Part shown: positions 63,836-64,000 of the stretch, piece by piece
How positions within the stretch are numbered: the first letter of the stretch is position 1
Layout of the letters: each line of letters opens with the position of its first letter
From: Paragorgia papillata
Taxonomy: Eukaryota > Cnidaria > Anthozoa > Scleralcyonacea > Coralliidae
Assembly: GCA_035771165.1 (NCBI GenBank)
Contig: JAWNZC010000337.1
Coordinates: forward strand, 6,663,501 to 6,727,500
Reading direction: 5' to 3'
DNA length: 64,000 nt
Translations under genes and position numbers: made by a program
Notes under the pieces: generated by a model
Databases searched by the model: none
What the model was told of the DNA's origin: nothing
The model's input: only the letters and a program-made list of their open reading frames with translations

Positions 63836-64000
63836 TCGTGTTTCAGCACTGGATATACAGCACACTACTTTGATTTCAACGTTTTAATCCGACGGCCCTG
63901 ATGGTATTTCTCTGCATTCAGCGCAAACACATTCACAAGTTACAACACACCATTAACAATGCACTAAACACGGGATGTCGCTCTGATTGGATTTCTCATC

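Overview
This is eukaryotic DNA with no bacterial or plasmid features. Single-copy host coding content is sparse: a split signal-peptide exon plus PAN/Apple exon, one EGF-like exon and a possible first exon, all with GT/AG splice signals. The window is crowded with invertebrate-type mobile elements (Penelope, CR1/L2-like, RTE-like, hAT, Mutator-like, TTAA-, TA- and 3-bp-target MITEs, and a virus-like Polinton). AT-rich base composition, secreted PAN/EGF genes and this repeat spectrum point to a cnidarian (probably anthozoan or hydrozoan). That is inference; nothing here names a species.

Layout. 0-5.3 kb: minus-strand gene with a signal-peptide exon (5,280-5,157) and a PAN exon (668-439), its intron full of MITEs and a 563-bp tandem duplication. 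7.6-10.2 kb: decayed hAT (ZMYM1/DUF4371-type) transposase. 12.0-14.1 kb: broken CR1-like retrotransposon. 14.1-17.0 kb: copy A of a duplicated unit. 17.07-17.98 kb: Mutator-like MITE with a 9-bp target duplication. 18.0-18.8 kb: second, broken copy of the PAN region. 18.86-22.5 kb: Penelope-like element (RT plus GIY-YIG nuclease) flanked on both sides by hammerhead-ribozyme-like motifs and split by a 677-bp foldback MITE. 24-28 kb: repeats, retrotransposon scraps, tetranucleotide arrays and an EGF exon. 28.8-29.88 kb and 50.46-51.5 kb: copy B of the duplicated unit, split by the element described next.

The centrepiece is 29,882-50,453: a ~20.6-kb Polinton/virus-like element with ~190-bp terminal inverted repeats. 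A leftward block carries a capsid-like protein, a packaging ATPase, a penton-position protein and a lone integrase C-terminal SH3-like domain. A rightward block carries a fibre-like protein, small membrane proteins, a BRO-N + VRR-NUC + C2H2 protein and a protein-primed-type family B DNA polymerase ending 8 bp before the right TIR. The blocks diverge from a 190-bp near-perfect hairpin at 37.2-37.4 kb. No integrase catalytic core or adenovirus-type protease was recognised. The element is dead: many frameshifts and nonsense changes, three CAG...CTG hAT-like insertions, a foldback element, and an intact-ORF L2/CR1-type retrotransposon splitting the ATPase gene. Copy A at 14-17 kb serves as an in-window empty site for the Polinton and for two MITEs.

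The right flank (50.5-64 kb) is repeats: MITEs, a long polypurine tract, an RTE-like retrotransposon with a TAAGC-type tail, a TTAA MITE, a retrotransposon 3' remnant, a tRNA-Ala-like sequence and a palindrome near the edge.
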